A DNA stretch of 64,000 nucleotides from contig CAWELN010000009.1 in assembly GCA_963809795.1 (NCBI GenBank), positions 496,001 through 560,000 on the forward strand. The letters run 5' to 3'. The position numbers were made by a program, and so were the translations under genes. The notes beneath the pieces were generated by a model, which saw only the letters and a program-made list of their open reading frames with translations, did no database searches and was not told where the DNA came from. Origin of the DNA: DASUAS01 sp963809795. Lineage in GTDB: Bacteria > Actinomycetota > Acidimicrobiia > IMCC26256 > DASPTH01. Below, in pieces: positions 25,886 through 35,509 of this stretch (positions are counted from its first letter, which is position 1; the number at the start of each line of letters is the position of its first letter).

Positions 25886-26293
25886 ATGGAAACTCGTCGA
25901 ATACGTCGTCTCGCGCAACGCCGGATGCGCCGCACCGTGCTGGTCGTCACCTCCATCGGGCTGCTCGGCCTCGGTGTCGGTCTGGCCCTCCCGCGCAGTG
26001 CCCCGATGTCGGCGCTCCTGGTCGTCATCGCCGTCGTGAGCCTGGTTGCCGTCACCACGCGCACGGATGCGCTGGCGCCCAGTCACAGCCTGAACGGGGT
26101 GGTGCGACTGCCGACCACCGCCGCGGTCTCCGCGACCTTGGACTCGTTCCGGTCGCGGATCGTCGGTACCACGCAGGGGCTCCGGCAGCGAGCACCGCAA
26201 CCGTCGCCCCTTGCTCCGTACGTGCTCGACTACGGGCCCGACGAGTTCGTCCGGCCGATCGACGTCAACGCGCCCGACCACTCCATGAACTGA
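25886..26293 (+). CDS. Small membrane protein, unknown
   Basis: 135 residues. A basic N-terminus (RRIRRLAQRRMRR) precedes two hydrophobic helices (TVLVVTSIGLLGLGVGLAL and MSALLVVIAVVSLVAV), followed by a Pro-rich soluble tail ending VLDYGPDEFVRPIDV. Topology by the positive-inside rule puts the N-terminus in the cytoplasm and the tail likewise. No family recognised. Confidence 0.7.
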   Translation: METRRIRRLAQRRMRRTVLVVTSIGLLGLGVGLALPRSAPMSALLVVIAVVSLVAVTTRTDALAPSHSLNGVVRLPTTAAVSATLDSFRSRIVGTTQGLRQRAPQPSPLAPYVLDYGPDEFVRPIDVNAPDHSMN

Positions 26294-26312
26294 CCGCCCG
26301 AACCGAGCGCGC

Positions 26313-27164
26313 TCAGGTCGACGTCGCGTTCGCCCAGTCCGCCAGCTGCGGCGCCAGGAGCGGCCACCGCTCGAAGCCCTGCCAGAGGCCGCGCGCCCGA
26401 TCGATCCACTCGGTGTCCGGCCACGGCGGTTCGACGAGCTGGGCGTTCGGGAGCAGCGCCGCGAGCTGCTCGGACGTCTCGCGCGGGTGGTTGAAATCGG
26501 ACGCGCCGCTGCGGAACACCAGCGCCGGGAGGTCGAGCCGGCGGGCGTCGTCGTCGGGCAGGCCCGGGACGAGCTCGCCGGTGCAGCTGCAGTACGCGGC
26601 CATCCACCGCTCCATCGTGGCGATGAACTCCTGCGGGTCCTGCGCGAGGATCCGGTCGCGGTTCGCCGGATGGCGCGCCACCACCTCCTCCCAGCTGGGG
26701 AGGGCCGCCACCGCTTCCATGCCCCCGTTCCACGCCGCCGGCACCGACGGCGCGCAGTAGTAGTTGGCCAGCGACAGCAGTCCGAACACGCCGCCGCTGA
26801 TCCACCAGACGGCCACCGCGGCGGCGACGTCGCGGTGGCGGCTCGCCGCGAGCAGCGACACCCGCGAGCCACCCGAGCCGCCCACGATCACCGCCGGCGC
26901 CAGGTCGAGCCGGCGGAGCAACCCGGCGAGGACGTCGGCCTGCATCTCGGACTCCGACTCGCCGCGGAAGCACACCTCGGACTCCCCGCAGTTGGGTCGG
27001 TCCCAGATGACGACGCGGTTGCCGTGCTCGGCCAGGGCGACCGCGAGCTCACGGACCCCCGGATAGTCCTTGCTGAAGCGACCGCCGGGCGTCACGATCC
27101 AGGGTCGTCCCTCACCGATGACCTCGTAGGCGATGGACACTCCGTCGATTTCGGTCCTGGGCAT
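26313..27164 (-). CDS. Alpha/beta hydrolase fold protein
   Basis: 283 residues. Oxyanion region WIVTPGGRFSKDYPG, VIWDRPNCGESE, nucleophile elbow VIVGGSGGSRVSLLAA (Ser in GGSGGS) and acid RSGASDFNHPRETSE. The last residues before the C-terminus contain no clear His in the usual place, so the catalytic His is uncertain. Divergent from the cyclase/STAND gene with about 42-62 bp between starts. Confidence 0.82.
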   Translation of the reverse strand: MPRTEIDGVSIAYEVIGEGRPWIVTPGGRFSKDYPGVRELAVALAEHGNRVVIWDRPNCGESEVCFRGESESEMQADVLAGLLRRLDLAPAVIVGGSGGSRVSLLAASRHRDVAAAVAVWWISGGVFGLLSLANYYCAPSVPAAWNGGMEAVAALPSWEEVVARHPANRDRILAQDPQEFIATMERWMAAYCSCTGELVPGLPDDDARRLDLPALVFRSGASDFNHPRETSEQLAALLPNAQLVEPPWPDTEWIDRARGLWQGFERWPLLAPQLADWANATST

Positions 27165-27226
27165 GCTCGGACGGTAACGCGAGTCGACCGACCGGTGGAT
27201 CGGCGGTGCCGCCTACCCTCTCGGGC

Positions 27227-29980
27227 GTGAACCAACGCTCGGCGGGAACGGTGACGTTTCTCTTCACCGATCTCGAGGGTTCCACGCGTCTCTGGGAAGA
27301 CTTCCCCGACGCGATGCAGGACGCCCTCGCCCGGCACGACGCGCTCCTCCGGGACGCGATCCTGGCCGGCAACGGGCGCATCGTGAAGATGCGGGGCGAC
27401 GGCGTGCACGCGGTGTTCGGCAGTGCGCACGACGCTCTGGGCGCGGCGGCCGGTGCCCAACGGGCGATCTCCGCGGAACCGTGGGGCGTGACCGGGCCCC
27501 TCCGGGTTCGGATCGGCGTGCACACCGGTGACGCCGAGCTCCGCGAGGGCGACTACTACGGCACCGCCGTGAACCGCGCCGCACGACTGATGGACGCCGC
27601 GAGCGGAGGACAGATCCTCGTCTCGCTCGCCACGGAGGAGCTTGCCCGCGACACGCTCGACCACGGTCTGGAGTTCGTCGACCTGGGCGAGCACCGGTTG
27701 CGCAACCTCGCTCGGGCCGAGCGGGTCTTCCAGCTGGCGGGGCCGGGGTTGCCGGACGACGTCGAACCGCCCACCTGGCTCGACGTCGTTCCCGGAAACC
27801 TCCCGTTGCAGGTCACGTCCTTCGTCGGACGCGAGGACGCGGTCGTCGAGATCGCCGGCGCCGTCCGGACCGGCCCGCTGGTGACGATCACCGGCACCGG
27901 CGGCGTCGGCAAGACCCGGCTCGCGCTGCAGATCGCGGGGCGCATGCTCGACGACTACCGCGACGGCGCGTGGATCTGCGAGCTCGGCGTGGCGAACGAG
28001 GAAGCCGAGGCCATCCAGGTGATCGCCACCTCGCTCGGCGTCACTCCTCGTCCGGGGATGTCGCTCGAGGCGAGCATCGTCGAGTTCCTGCGCACGAAGC
28101 AGCTCCTGCTGGTGCTCGACAACTGCGAGCACCTCCTGGAGGTCTCGGCGCGCTTCGCCGAGCGCGTCATTCGCGGGTGTCCTGACGTCCGCGTCCTCGC
28201 GACCAGCCGCGAAGGTCTGGCGGTGCACGGCGAGCAGATCCGCCCGCTCCGATCGCTCACGATGTCAGCGTCCGACGCACCCGACGACGCCGCGCCGAGC
28301 GACGCCACGCTTCTGTTCGTCGACCGGGCCTCGGCGGCGCGGCCGGGCTTCTCCGTGGACTCGGGCAATTCCCGGGCGATCGCGGAGATCTGCCGGCGCC
28401 TCGACGGCATCCCGCTCGCGATCGAGCTCGCGGCGGCGCGGGTCGTGAGCATGAACCCCGACGAGATCGTCACCTTGCTCGACGAGCGGTTCCGGCTGCT
28501 CACCGGCGGTCGCCGCGGCGCGGTCGAGCGTCACCAGACCCTCCGGGCCGCGGTCGAATGGTCGTACTCGCTCCTCACCCCGGTGGAGCAGCGGGTCTTC
28601 GCCCGCTTGAGCGTGTTCTCGGGCAGCTTCTCCGGGACCGACGCCACCGCCGTGGTCACCGGTGACGGCGTCGACACCTGGGACGCGATCGAGACCATCG
28701 GCGGCCTGGTGACCAAGTCGATGGTGAACACCGACGAAGCCCCCGATGGATCGATGCGCTACCGGTTGCTCGAGACCCTTCGGCAGTTCGCGCTCGACCG
28801 ACTCGCCGACATCGACGACCCGGATGCATGGCGCCGGCGCCATGCGGTCCACTTCGCCGAGTTCGCGGAGCTCGCCGGCGACGGGTTCCTCGGCTCCGAG
28901 GAGCTCGCCTGGCGACCGCGCACGATGATCGAGCTCGACAATCTGCGGATCGCGGTGGCCTGGAGCCTCGACCGCGGAGATCAAACCGACCGCGAGCTCG
29001 CGATCCGCATCGTCGCCGGCCTGAGCAACGAGGCGAACGCGGGCTCCAGCCTCGGAGTCGGTTCGTGGTCCGAGCGTGCCCTCCCCTTCGTCGATGCGAC
29101 CACCCCCGAGCGCCGGGCGGCGGTGCTGAGCGCAGCATCGTGGAACGCGCTCTTCGGCGGTGACCTCGAGCTGGCGCGCGACCGAGCGCACGCGGTGTTG
29201 GGCATCGAACCCCGCGGCTTCGTCCGCGCCGCCACCTACGTGCTGCTCTCCTACATCGCCGCGATCCAACAGGACTACGACCGCGTGGCCGCCACGCTGG
29301 CCGAAGGGCTCGCGGTCACCGAAGCCGATGAGGGCGATCACGCCCTCGTCTCCCGAGTGACCCTGCTCATGGCGAGCGCCGGGATGCGCGTCCTCGGCGG
29401 CGACGACTCCCCTGAGGCGCAGCGCACCGCCGACGAGGCCCTACGCGCGGCACGGGAGAGTGGACATCCCACCTCGATCGCGAATGCGCTCTTCGTGAGT
29501 GTGTTCGGGATCTGGAGGACCGATCCGGCGCGCGCGGCGGCGATCATGGACGAGAGCATCGCGCTCGTCCGTCGCGGTGCCAGCGGCGTGGTGTTCGGAC
29601 TGCTCCTCGCCGTCCGAGCCGTCGCGTATGCGGAAGCCGGCGACCACGCTCGCGCGCGGGCGCACCTCCGCGAGTCGATCGCGTTCAGCACCGACCGGGG
29701 CGACTCCCCGACGGTGGCGACGGCGGTGGACTACGGCATCCAGGTCATGTCCGCGCTCGGCGAATTGGACGATGCGGCGGTGCTCGCCGGCGCGATCAGC
29801 ACTCCGCAGCTCTCGCCGATCGACAGTCTTCCCGCTCGGGAGCGCACCCGCCGCGATGACGCGTTGGTTCGGACGCGGGCTGCCTTGGGTGACGAGGCCT
29901 ACGAAGCCCTGTTCGCCCGAGGTGCCGCCATGTCGTTCGACGAGGTGTGCCGCTACGTGGTGCGTGCGCTCGAGACGTGA
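27227..29980 (+). CDS. Class III adenylate/guanylate cyclase fused to STAND ATPase and TPR-like repeats
   Basis: 917 residues from GTG 27227 (another GTG at 27206 would add seven). Cyclase domain residues 5-165: metal Asp D15 (LFTDLEGST), K54 (purine-specifying) and D58 (KMRGDGVHAVF), and the Asn/Arg pair in GTAVNRAARL are all present, so it looks catalytically competent. The NTPase follows with P-loop TGTGGVGKTRLA, Walker B LLLVLDNCEHLL and RVLATSREGL. The C-terminal half is TPR-like helical repeats. Mycobacterial relatives end in a LuxR HTH, which is absent here. Likely a ligand-gated cAMP-producing signal hub. Confidence 0.9.
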   Translation: MNQRSAGTVTFLFTDLEGSTRLWEDFPDAMQDALARHDALLRDAILAGNGRIVKMRGDGVHAVFGSAHDALGAAAGAQRAISAEPWGVTGPLRVRIGVHTGDAELREGDYYGTAVNRAARLMDAASGGQILVSLATEELARDTLDHGLEFVDLGEHRLRNLARAERVFQLAGPGLPDDVEPPTWLDVVPGNLPLQVTSFVGREDAVVEIAGAVRTGPLVTITGTGGVGKTRLALQIAGRMLDDYRDGAWICELGVANEEAEAIQVIATSLGVTPRPGMSLEASIVEFLRTKQLLLVLDNCEHLLEVSARFAERVIRGCPDVRVLATSREGLAVHGEQIRPLRSLTMSASDAPDDAAPSDATLLFVDRASAARPGFSVDSGNSRAIAEICRRLDGIPLAIELAAARVVSMNPDEIVTLLDERFRLLTGGRRGAVERHQTLRAAVEWSYSLLTPVEQRVFARLSVFSGSFSGTDATAVVTGDGVDTWDAIETIGGLVTKSMVNTDEAPDGSMRYRLLETLRQFALDRLADIDDPDAWRRRHAVHFAEFAELAGDGFLGSEELAWRPRTMIELDNLRIAVAWSLDRGDQTDRELAIRIVAGLSNEANAGSSLGVGSWSERALPFVDATTPERRAAVLSAASWNALFGGDLELARDRAHAVLGIEPRGFVRAATYVLLSYIAAIQQDYDRVAATLAEGLAVTEADEGDHALVSRVTLLMASAGMRVLGGDDSPEAQRTADEALRAARESGHPTSIANALFVSVFGIWRTDPARAAAIMDESIALVRRGASGVVFGLLLAVRAVAYAEAGDHARARAHLRESIAFSTDRGDSPTVATAVDYGIQVMSALGELDDAAVLAGAISTPQLSPIDSLPARERTRRDDALVRTRAALGDEAYEALFARGAAMSFDEVCRYVVRALET

Positions 29981-30005
29981 GCGTGTCGAGGACGAGGTGA
30001 CGCCA

Positions 30006-31370
30006 TCAGAAGCCGAGGTCGAGGATCGGCTGCTCGAACGGGTAGACGTTCACCGCGCGCACCGCGGGGAGCAGCTGCTCGTGGGGACGGCCGGCGAGGA
30101 AGCCGTCGATGGTCCGTTCGAAGTTGGAGATGTGCCCTTCGAGGCCGCTCGACAGGCGCATGTACTCGAAGCCCTTCGCGTGCAGGCCCTTCTGCTGTCG
30201 TGGGAGGTTCGAGAAGTCCTGGGCGGGGATCGCCGGCCACCGCGGGTCGTCGCACTCCCACACCTCGGGCGGCGTGGGTCGCACCTGCTCGTCCCCCTCG
30301 GCGAAGCGCGCCAGCGACCAGATCTCCATCAGGGTCTCCTCCGGTGCCAGCGGGCGGAACCGGTAGGCGGAGGCGCCGCTGTACATCGGGAGCACGAAGT
30401 AGTGCGGGAAGCCCTGGAAGAACGTCAGGTTGATCCCCAGCTCGTCGAGCTCGTTGAGGTCGGGGATGTCGTGGCCCGCTTCCCGGTGCCAGCGCACGAC
30501 GGCGTCGTTGAGCGTGCGGTTCCAGGTGGCCATCGCCAGCGACGGGTCGGCCGGGAGCTCCACGCCGCGCAGGCTCTCGGCGATGCGCACGTCGTCGGCA
30601 TGACACATGCCGTCCATGCCGTCACTCATGGCGCGGAGGTACTGGATGTCGGCGTCGATGAAGGCCTGCGGGTCGAACGGCGTCCCTTCGCGTAGCCCGA
30701 AGCGCGTGGGGATGACGAGTTGCGGGTGGGTCTGCACCACGTGGTACATCTCCACGAACGCTTCGATGGCGAGCTTCCAGTTCACCGGGAGGCGGCACGC
30801 GTACCACTTCTCGGCCCGCATCGACGCCACCTTCCACGCGTCGAGGGTCGTGGCGGCGGGTTCGAGGGAGTCGCGCACCGGAGGGGCGTCGTGGTCGAAG
30901 TTGATCCACGCGCACCCGCCCCACATCTCGCACCGCACCGACCTCAGATCGAGGTCCTCCTCCACGAGGTTGTGCTCGGCGAAGGTCCGCCGTTGCGTGA
31001 CCGCGGCGTTCTTGCCGTCGAGCCCGTAGCGCCACCCGTGGAACGGGCACTGGAACGCGCGTGCACAGGTCCCACTGCCCTGGACGATCTTGACGCCGCG
31101 ATGGCGGCAGGCGTTCTGGAACGCGACGACGCCCATGTCGTCGGTGCGCAGGACGATGACCGACTGGTCGAGGAACTCGTACTCCACGAAGTCGTGCGGC
31201 TGGGGGATCTCCTCCAGCCGGCAGGCCATCTGCCAGACCCGCGGCCACAGCTGCTCGGCTTCCATCGCGTAGAAGTCCGGGTCGAGGTAGCGCTGCTTGG
31301 GGACCCGGTCGGGGTGCTCCATCGCGTAGGGCACGGGCGAGGCCGACCACTTCTGCTCCACGACCGCCAT
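30006..31370 (-). CDS. Rieske non-haem iron aromatic ring-hydroxylating oxygenase, alpha subunit
   Basis: 454 residues. Rieske ligands C88, H90, C108 and H111 (CRHRG and CPFHGW). The catalytic iron ligands are H210 and H215 in EAFVEMYHVVQTH, with Glu207 where the bridging Asp usually sits. The C-terminal domain is full length. It needs a reductase and ferredoxin, which are not in view. It is the first gene left of operator site 31412-31429, divergent from the Baeyer-Villiger-type monooxygenase. Substrate is likely a hydrophobic ring compound (inference). Confidence 0.93.
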   Translation of the reverse strand: MAVVEQKWSASPVPYAMEHPDRVPKQRYLDPDFYAMEAEQLWPRVWQMACRLEEIPQPHDFVEYEFLDQSVIVLRTDDMGVVAFQNACRHRGVKIVQGSGTCARAFQCPFHGWRYGLDGKNAAVTQRRTFAEHNLVEEDLDLRSVRCEMWGGCAWINFDHDAPPVRDSLEPAATTLDAWKVASMRAEKWYACRLPVNWKLAIEAFVEMYHVVQTHPQLVIPTRFGLREGTPFDPQAFIDADIQYLRAMSDGMDGMCHADDVRIAESLRGVELPADPSLAMATWNRTLNDAVVRWHREAGHDIPDLNELDELGINLTFFQGFPHYFVLPMYSGASAYRFRPLAPEETLMEIWSLARFAEGDEQVRPTPPEVWECDDPRWPAIPAQDFSNLPRQQKGLHAKGFEYMRLSSGLEGHISNFERTIDGFLAGRPHEQLLPAVRAVNVYPFEQPILDLGF

Positions 31371-31411
31371 GCGGCGCTCCTCCCCTTCGGAGTACCTTGT
31401 CGCGTCGTTAG

Positions 31412-31429
31412 ACTAACCGGTCGGTACAA
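31412..31429. promoter_or_regulatory. TetR-type operator copy 1 (consensus TTGTACCGACCGGTACAA)
   Basis: ACTAACCGGTCGGTACAA; its reverse complement TTGTACCGACCGGTTAGT matches the consensus in 14 of 18 positions. It lies between the divergent Rieske oxygenase and flavin monooxygenase genes and could control both. Confidence 0.65.
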
Positions 31430-31452
31430 GTCTCCCGGGGGCCGCGCAACCC

Positions 31453-33079
31453 ATGGAACCGCCCGCAGCCGACGTCGACGTCCTGGTCGTCGGGGCCGGC
31501 ATCACCGGCCTCTACCAGCTCTATCGCGGCGCGCGAGGCCGGCTTCTCGGTGGTGCTGCTCGAGGCCGGCGGCGGGGTCGGCGGGACGTGGTTCTGGAAC
31601 CGCTACCCCGGCGCGCGGTTCGACTCGGAGAGCTACACCTACGGCTACCTGTTCTCGAAGGAGCTCTTCGAGGAGTGGGAATGGCAGGAGCACTTCGCCG
31701 GGCAGCCGGAGACCGAGCGCTACCTCAACCACGTGGTCGACCGGTTCGACCTCCGGCGCCACATCCGCTTCGACGCACCGGTCACGTCGGCGGTGTGGGA
31801 CGAGACGTCGGCCACGTGGGTCGTGACGGCCGGGGACGGCAGCGAGCTCCGCGCCCGCTTCCTCGTCGCCGCGACCGGTGTGCTCTCGGTGCCGTACCTT
31901 CCCGACGTGCCGGGACGTGAGGGGTTCGGCGGCACGCAGCACCACACCGGCCGCTGGCCGGCGGAACCCGTCGACTTCACCGGCAAGCGCGTCGCGGTCA
32001 TCGGCACGTCGTCGAGCGGCGTGCAGGTGGTCCCGACGATCCTCGACGACGTCGAGCACATCACCGTGTACCAGCGCACCGCCAACTGGTGCACTCCGCT
32101 CAACAACCGCCCGATCACTCCCGAGGAGCAGGCCGAGCTCAGGGCCGGCTTCGAAGCGCTGCGCGAGACGCTGAACACGTCGCTCAGCGGCTTCGCCCAC
32201 CCGGTGAACGAGCGCGCGGCATTCGACGATTCCGAGGCCGAGCGGCGGGCGCTCTTCGAGAAGTTGTGGAACAGCCCGGGCTTCATGAAGCTCACGAGCA
32301 ACTACTACGACCTGCTCTTCAACGAGGCGGCGAACGACGAGTTCTGCGCGTTCATCGCCGAGAAGATCCGCGGCATCGTGCGAGACCCCGACACCGCGGA
32401 GCGGTTGATCCCGAAGGACCATCGGTTCGGCGGGAAGCGGCCTCCGTTCGTCAACGGGTACTTCGAGGCGTTCAACGACCCGAAGGTGTCGCTGGTCGAT
32501 CTCCGGGAGACGCCCATCGTCCGGGTCACCGAGACCGGGATCGAGACGACCGACGGTGTGCGGGACTTCGACATCATCGTGTGGGCGACCGGCTTCGACT
32601 TCGGGACCGGCGCGCTCAGCCGCATGGGGATCCGTGGCCGCGACGGGCTCCCGCTCACCGAGCACTGGGCGGACGGCCCGTCCACCTTCCTCGGCCTGCA
32701 GACCCGCGGGTTCCCGAACTTCTTCTTCCCCGGCGGCCCCCACGCCGCCGCCGGCAACAACCCGCGCTACAACGGCGACCTGGTCGACATCGTCACCGAC
32801 ACGCTGCTCTACGCGACCGAACACGGCTACGACGTCATCGAGGTGAGCGAAGCGGCCGAGGCGCGATGGACGAGGATGGTCGACAAGGGCGCGGCCGTCA
32901 CCACGTTCGGGACGATCGGTCAGTACGTGGGATCGAACATCCCGGGCAAGCCGCGGCGATACCTGCTCAACACGGGGGGCCGCCTGAAGCTCTTCGAGAT
33001 CAGTGCCGACGTGGTGGCCGACGACTACCGGGCCTACGAGATGTCGAAGGCGCCCGAACCGGCCGGGGACCCGGCCTGA
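31453..33079 (+). CDS. Flavin-containing/Baeyer-Villiger monooxygenase (frameshifted)
   Basis: N-terminal FAD motif VDVLVVGAGITGLYQLYR, then a frame change near 31525 in a CGCGGCGCGCG run, then GFSVVLLEAGGGVGGTWFWNRYPGARFDSE (the BVMO GGTW and YPG segments), FGGTQHHTGRWP (Baeyer-Villiger FxGxxxHxxxW-like fingerprint) and NADPH motif VAVIGTSSSGVQVVP. Joined length is about 542 residues, as for cyclohexanone or phenylacetone monooxygenase relatives. It would insert oxygen next to a ketone to give a lactone or ester. Part of the proposed TetR regulon. Confidence 0.88.
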
Positions 33080-33113
33080 GCCTTCAGACCGGCGTTCTTC
33101 AGACTGGCGTTCT

Positions 33114-34172
33114 TCAGACCGTGGCGATCGCGGTGACCGGGGAACCCACGATGCCGGGCAGCCGCAGCGGCGGCGCGGTGAGCAGGAAGCGGCTCCGGTC
33201 GTGCTCGCGCAACCACGTCGCGAGCTCGTCGAGGTACCACATCTCACCGAGCGGGACGCCGAGCTTGAACAGGCAGAGGTGGTGGATCGGCAGCAGCGTG
33301 CGCTTGCCGTCGACCAACGGAGAACCGCCGAGCATCGCCTCGACCGCGTAGTTGTCGGCGATCAGCGCCGAGATCCGCGACTCCGCGATCCACTCCAGCA
33401 ACGATTCGTCGCGCGGGTCGAGCGCGGGACACATCCGGTGGATCTTCACCGGGTCGGGCTCCTTGTTCCACTCGAGCACCTGGGTGGCGAAACCGGTGTG
33501 GAGCAGGAGCATGTCGCCGGGCTCGACCACCACGCCGTCGGCCGCCATGATCTCCTGGAGCGTCGCGAGCTTGACGGCCTGCGCCTCGCGGCCCAGGTGG
33601 TGCACGAGGTCGACGAGGACGCCCCGCCCCTGTACGCCGTGGAACGCCATGTGCTCGAGCCCGAGGTGGTGCGCGAAACATGCGTGCCCGGCACCGTCAC
33701 CGCGCGCATCGGCATCGGGCCCGACGAGGTCGACGCCGGCGCGGTAGCCGTTGTAGTAGACGGACTCGGCGACGCCGTCGCCGTCGGCGTCGAACTCGGC
33801 ACCCACGTGCGCGAGCGAGTCCCACTGCGTGGAGTACTGCAACCAGAGCGTCACCTGGTCGTCGGACCACACGTCGTAGAAGGTGTCGTCTCCCTCGCGC
33901 ATCTCGCGCATCAGGGCGTTGTAGAAGACCTCAGGCTTGCCCTGCATGTCCTCGGTCGGCGCGAGGCGCGGTGGGTAGCGGCGCTGGTTCAGGGCGGTGC
34001 CGCCGGGATAGTCGAGCGGCAGGCTCAGGCAGAAGGTCTCGCCGGTCTGCACCTCCCGCACGCCCTCGAGGACCTTCTCGGGGGTCAGCAGGTTGATGCG
34101 CCCGAGCTCGTCGTCGTCGCCCCAGTCGCCCCAGGTGGAGCCTTCCGGGCGCTGGGTCCACCGCTTCGCCAC
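33114..34172 (-). CDS. Cyclase/kynurenine formamidase-type metal hydrolase
   Basis: 352 residues from GTG 34172. WGDDDELGRINLLTPEKVLEGV and LQYSTQWDSLAHVGAEFD are the variant of the HxGTHxDxPxH metal site seen in the large cyclase-family branch, and AFHGVQGRGVLVDL, EPGDMLLLHTGF and RISALIADNYAVEAM follow. These enzymes hydrolyse lactones, cyclic esters or amides of ring substrates. Next to a Baeyer-Villiger-type enzyme this is a plausible lactone/ester opener (inference). Confidence 0.88.
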   Translation of the reverse strand: MAKRWTQRPEGSTWGDWGDDDELGRINLLTPEKVLEGVREVQTGETFCLSLPLDYPGGTALNQRRYPPRLAPTEDMQGKPEVFYNALMREMREGDDTFYDVWSDDQVTLWLQYSTQWDSLAHVGAEFDADGDGVAESVYYNGYRAGVDLVGPDADARGDGAGHACFAHHLGLEHMAFHGVQGRGVLVDLVHHLGREAQAVKLATLQEIMAADGVVVEPGDMLLLHTGFATQVLEWNKEPDPVKIHRMCPALDPRDESLLEWIAESRISALIADNYAVEAMLGGSPLVDGKRTLLPIHHLCLFKLGVPLGEMWYLDELATWLREHDRSRFLLTAPPLRLPGIVGSPVTAIATV

Positions 34173-34186
34173 GCCGTCCCCCTCGT

Positions 34187-34204
34187 CTGTACCGACCGGT
34201 TGGT
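34187..34204. promoter_or_regulatory. TetR-type operator copy 2
   Basis: CTGTACCGACCGGTTGGT, 13 of 18 matches to the consensus, between the divergent cyclase-family gene (start 34172) and the amidohydrolase gene (start 34261). Confidence 0.65.
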
Positions 34205-34260
34205 TGACGATCCGGCGGTACACTAACGCGGCCGGAAACGCAGCGCTCAGGGGGTCTCGC

Positions 34261-35508
34261 ATGACCGACAGCAACGGCCTCGTCGTCTCGGCCGACGGCC
34301 ACATCCTCGAGCCGACCGACCTGTTCAGCACCCGCCTTCCCAAGCACCTGCGCGACCGCGCGGTCTGGGAAGAGGACTTCGAGATCGAGCCCCTCGTCGA
34401 GAACGGCGCGCGTGTGTTCCGGCGTCTGCACACGCCGGGCTTCGAGGGATGGACGATCTCGCGCTACCGCCAGACCGGGGGGCGCACCCCGGAGGGCGAC
34501 CCCGAGATCATCATCGAGGACCTCGCCTTGGACGGCGTCGACGCCGCGGTGATGCACCCCAACCTGTCGCTGTTCGGGCTCTACTCCGACGACCACGAGC
34601 TGTCGATGGCCCACGCGCGTGTGTACAACGACTACATCGCCGAGCGGTTCACGCCGTACCTGGACCGGATCGCGCCGACCGCGCCGATCCCGCTCACCGA
34701 CGTCGACGACGCGGTCGCCGAGATCGAGCGCGTCGCGGCCGCCGGCTCGCGCGCCATCCTGGTGCCCGCGACCCCGCCCAAGCCCTACTACTCGCGCGAC
34801 TTCGACCCGGTGTGGGACGCCGCCGTCGCCAACGGGGTGCAGGTGTTCATCCACACGCAGACCGGCGGCGTGAAGGTGAACGATCCCGAGTCCACCACGC
34901 TGAAGGTCATGGTCGACCAAGCGAGGCAGGTCAACCAGCCGATGACCGAGAAGACGGCGTCGAAGCGCATGATCACGCAAGCCGTCTACGCGCCGATCGT
35001 CCCGTCGCAGGTCATCTGCGAGCTCATCGGTGGCGGCGTCGCCGAGCGCCACCCCACGCTGCACTTCTCGCTCGTCGAGTTCAACGCGCACTGGCTCGGG
35101 TCGCTGGTCGGCGCGATGGACAAGTGCTGGGTCACCGGCATCGGCCAGGACCCCGACTGGTGGATCGGGGTCTGGGACGACACCCGTCCCGCGAACGACC
35201 AGCCCAGCGTGGCGCAGCTCTTCCGTCTCAACGACAAGTGGCCCTACCCGCTCACGCCGAGCGAATACGTGCAGCGCCAGTTCCACATCTCGTTCCAGGA
35301 CGACCCGGTGGCGGTGGCGTGCCGACACATCACCGGCGTGTCGAGCATCGTCTGGGGCAACGACTACCCCCACGCCGAAGGAACCTTCCGCGGCAGCCGG
35401 GAGCTGATCGACAAGCTGTTCCGCGACGTCCCCGCCGACGAGAAGGCCGCCATGATCGGCGGCACCCTCGGCGGCCTCCTCGGGTTCGAGGCGCCGGTCG
35501 CGGTCTGA
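34261..35508 (+). CDS. Amidohydrolase family protein
   Basis: 415 residues. The metal-site start VVSADGHILEPTDLF (D-x-H) and the C-terminal WGNDYPHAEGTF (catalytic Asp) define the PF04909 fold used by ring-cleavage and decarboxylase-type hydrolases. The middle has the conserved PLTDVDDAVAEIERVAAAGSRAILVPATPP and VFIHTQTGG. Starts at ATG 34261, 57 bp from operator copy 2. Its relative at 1-570 shares the NDYPH/TDYPH end. Probably acts on a CoA-independent intermediate of the regulon's pathway. Confidence 0.9.
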   Translation: MTDSNGLVVSADGHILEPTDLFSTRLPKHLRDRAVWEEDFEIEPLVENGARVFRRLHTPGFEGWTISRYRQTGGRTPEGDPEIIIEDLALDGVDAAVMHPNLSLFGLYSDDHELSMAHARVYNDYIAERFTPYLDRIAPTAPIPLTDVDDAVAEIERVAAAGSRAILVPATPPKPYYSRDFDPVWDAAVANGVQVFIHTQTGGVKVNDPESTTLKVMVDQARQVNQPMTEKTASKRMITQAVYAPIVPSQVICELIGGGVAERHPTLHFSLVEFNAHWLGSLVGAMDKCWVTGIGQDPDWWIGVWDDTRPANDQPSVAQLFRLNDKWPYPLTPSEYVQRQFHISFQDDPVAVACRHITGVSSIVWGNDYPHAEGTFRGSRELIDKLFRDVPADEKAAMIGGTLGGLLGFEAPVAV

Positions 35509-35509
35509 A

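Noticed and set aside
34204..34224. A sigma-70 promoter TTGACG...TACACT
   Set aside because: The two hexamers are only 9 bp apart, too close for a functional promoter; the overlap with operator copy 2 is noted separately.
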